A stretch of 37,846 nucleotides of DNA from positions 1 through 37,846 of IMG/VR virus record IMGVR_UViG_3300025000_000044. The stretch is one strand, 5' to 3'. The notes beneath the pieces are model-generated. The model did no database searches. It was not told the origin of the DNA and saw only the letters and a list, made by a program, of their open reading frames with translations. This document shows, in pieces, positions 37,738 through 37,846 of this stretch. Every line of letters begins with the position of its first letter. The first letter of the stretch is position 1. A program made the translations under genes and the position numbers. The DNA is from a virus.

Positions 37738-37846
37738 AAAAAGAAAACAACAAAAAAATACGGGAGGATCTAAAAGATTACATTGTAGAAACTGGCGATT
37801 ATCAAAAAACAATAGAAGCGGGTTCGTTAGAGGCGGCTACAGAAAG
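37734..37846 (+). CDS. Hypothetical protein, 5' part (continues at base 1)
   Basis: The 5' end of the 92-residue gene that ends at 270. It begins MKKENNKKIREDLKDYIVET in an ATGA overlap with the preceding stop. The final 104 bases duplicate the contig start. Confidence 0.7.
   Translation, partial: MKKENNKKIREDLKDYIVETGDYQKTIEAGSLEAATE

Overview
The window is a complete, circularly permuted phage genome of about 37,742 unique bp. The first 104 bases are repeated exactly at the end (1-104 = 37743-37846), and one gene reads through that junction. Terminase, portal, scaffold, major capsid protein, connector and lysis genes are all recognisable. No integrase, DNA polymerase or plasmid partition gene was seen. 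No tape measure or contractile-sheath gene was recognised, and the genes after the connector are large internal-type virion proteins, so a short-tailed (podovirus-like) particle is the best guess. The Ser/Thr-rich fibre proteins with 'TSTSLYVSG'-type segments, A-rich leaders without Shine-Dalgarno sites, and the many tiny zinc-ribbon proteins recall phages assembled from groundwater together with Patescibacteria/CPR (Parcubacteria-like) hosts. That assignment is inference from memory. TGA is used freely as a stop, often in ATGA overlaps, which argues against hosts that recode UGA. The TTGACA/TATAAT-type promoters argue against Bacteroidetes.

Layout. A rightward late transcript starts at a promoter at 972-1000. 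It carries small zinc-ribbon genes, TerS/TerL (1.25-2.84 kb), an accessory block with a SET-domain methyltransferase and a free-standing HNH endonuclease (2.9-5.3 kb), membrane-anchored Ser/Thr-rich proteins (5.7-6.9 kb), scaffold, and a major capsid gene interrupted by a group I intron that encodes an HNH endonuclease (7.7-9.4 kb). Portal, connector and virion/tail genes follow (9.5-24.4 kb), including a giant ADP-ribosyltransferase-bearing protein split in two by an endonuclease cassette. Then come fibre, LamG and lysis genes (24.4-29.0 kb: papain-like protease, amidase, holin candidates, transglycosylase) and a strong terminator at 29133-29165.

A short leftward operon (29.2-29.74 kb) encodes a zinc ribbon and an HTH protein. 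It faces a rightward early region across a control region that holds a perfect DnaA-box-like sequence and promoters. The early region (30.0-37.8 kb, wrapping to 1-965) carries a Rad52-like annealing protein candidate, small nucleases, a replication-initiator gene that appears to need a -1 frameshift at A-AAA-AAG, and a long run of tiny proteins separated by a recurrent C-run plus AATAAAAATATG start motif.

The most unusual feature is regulatory. Four RNA leaders or inter-gene elements (about 5355, 29896, 30273 and 33223) share the same interlocked topology (A5'-B5'-A3'-B3') with stems of 8-12 bp. Two of them start immediately behind sigma70-type promoters. A fifth, larger structured RNA lies at 27127-27287. 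The three clearest promoters each carry a TGTGGATAA-type box just upstream of the -35. These may be a phage-specific attenuation or antitermination system.
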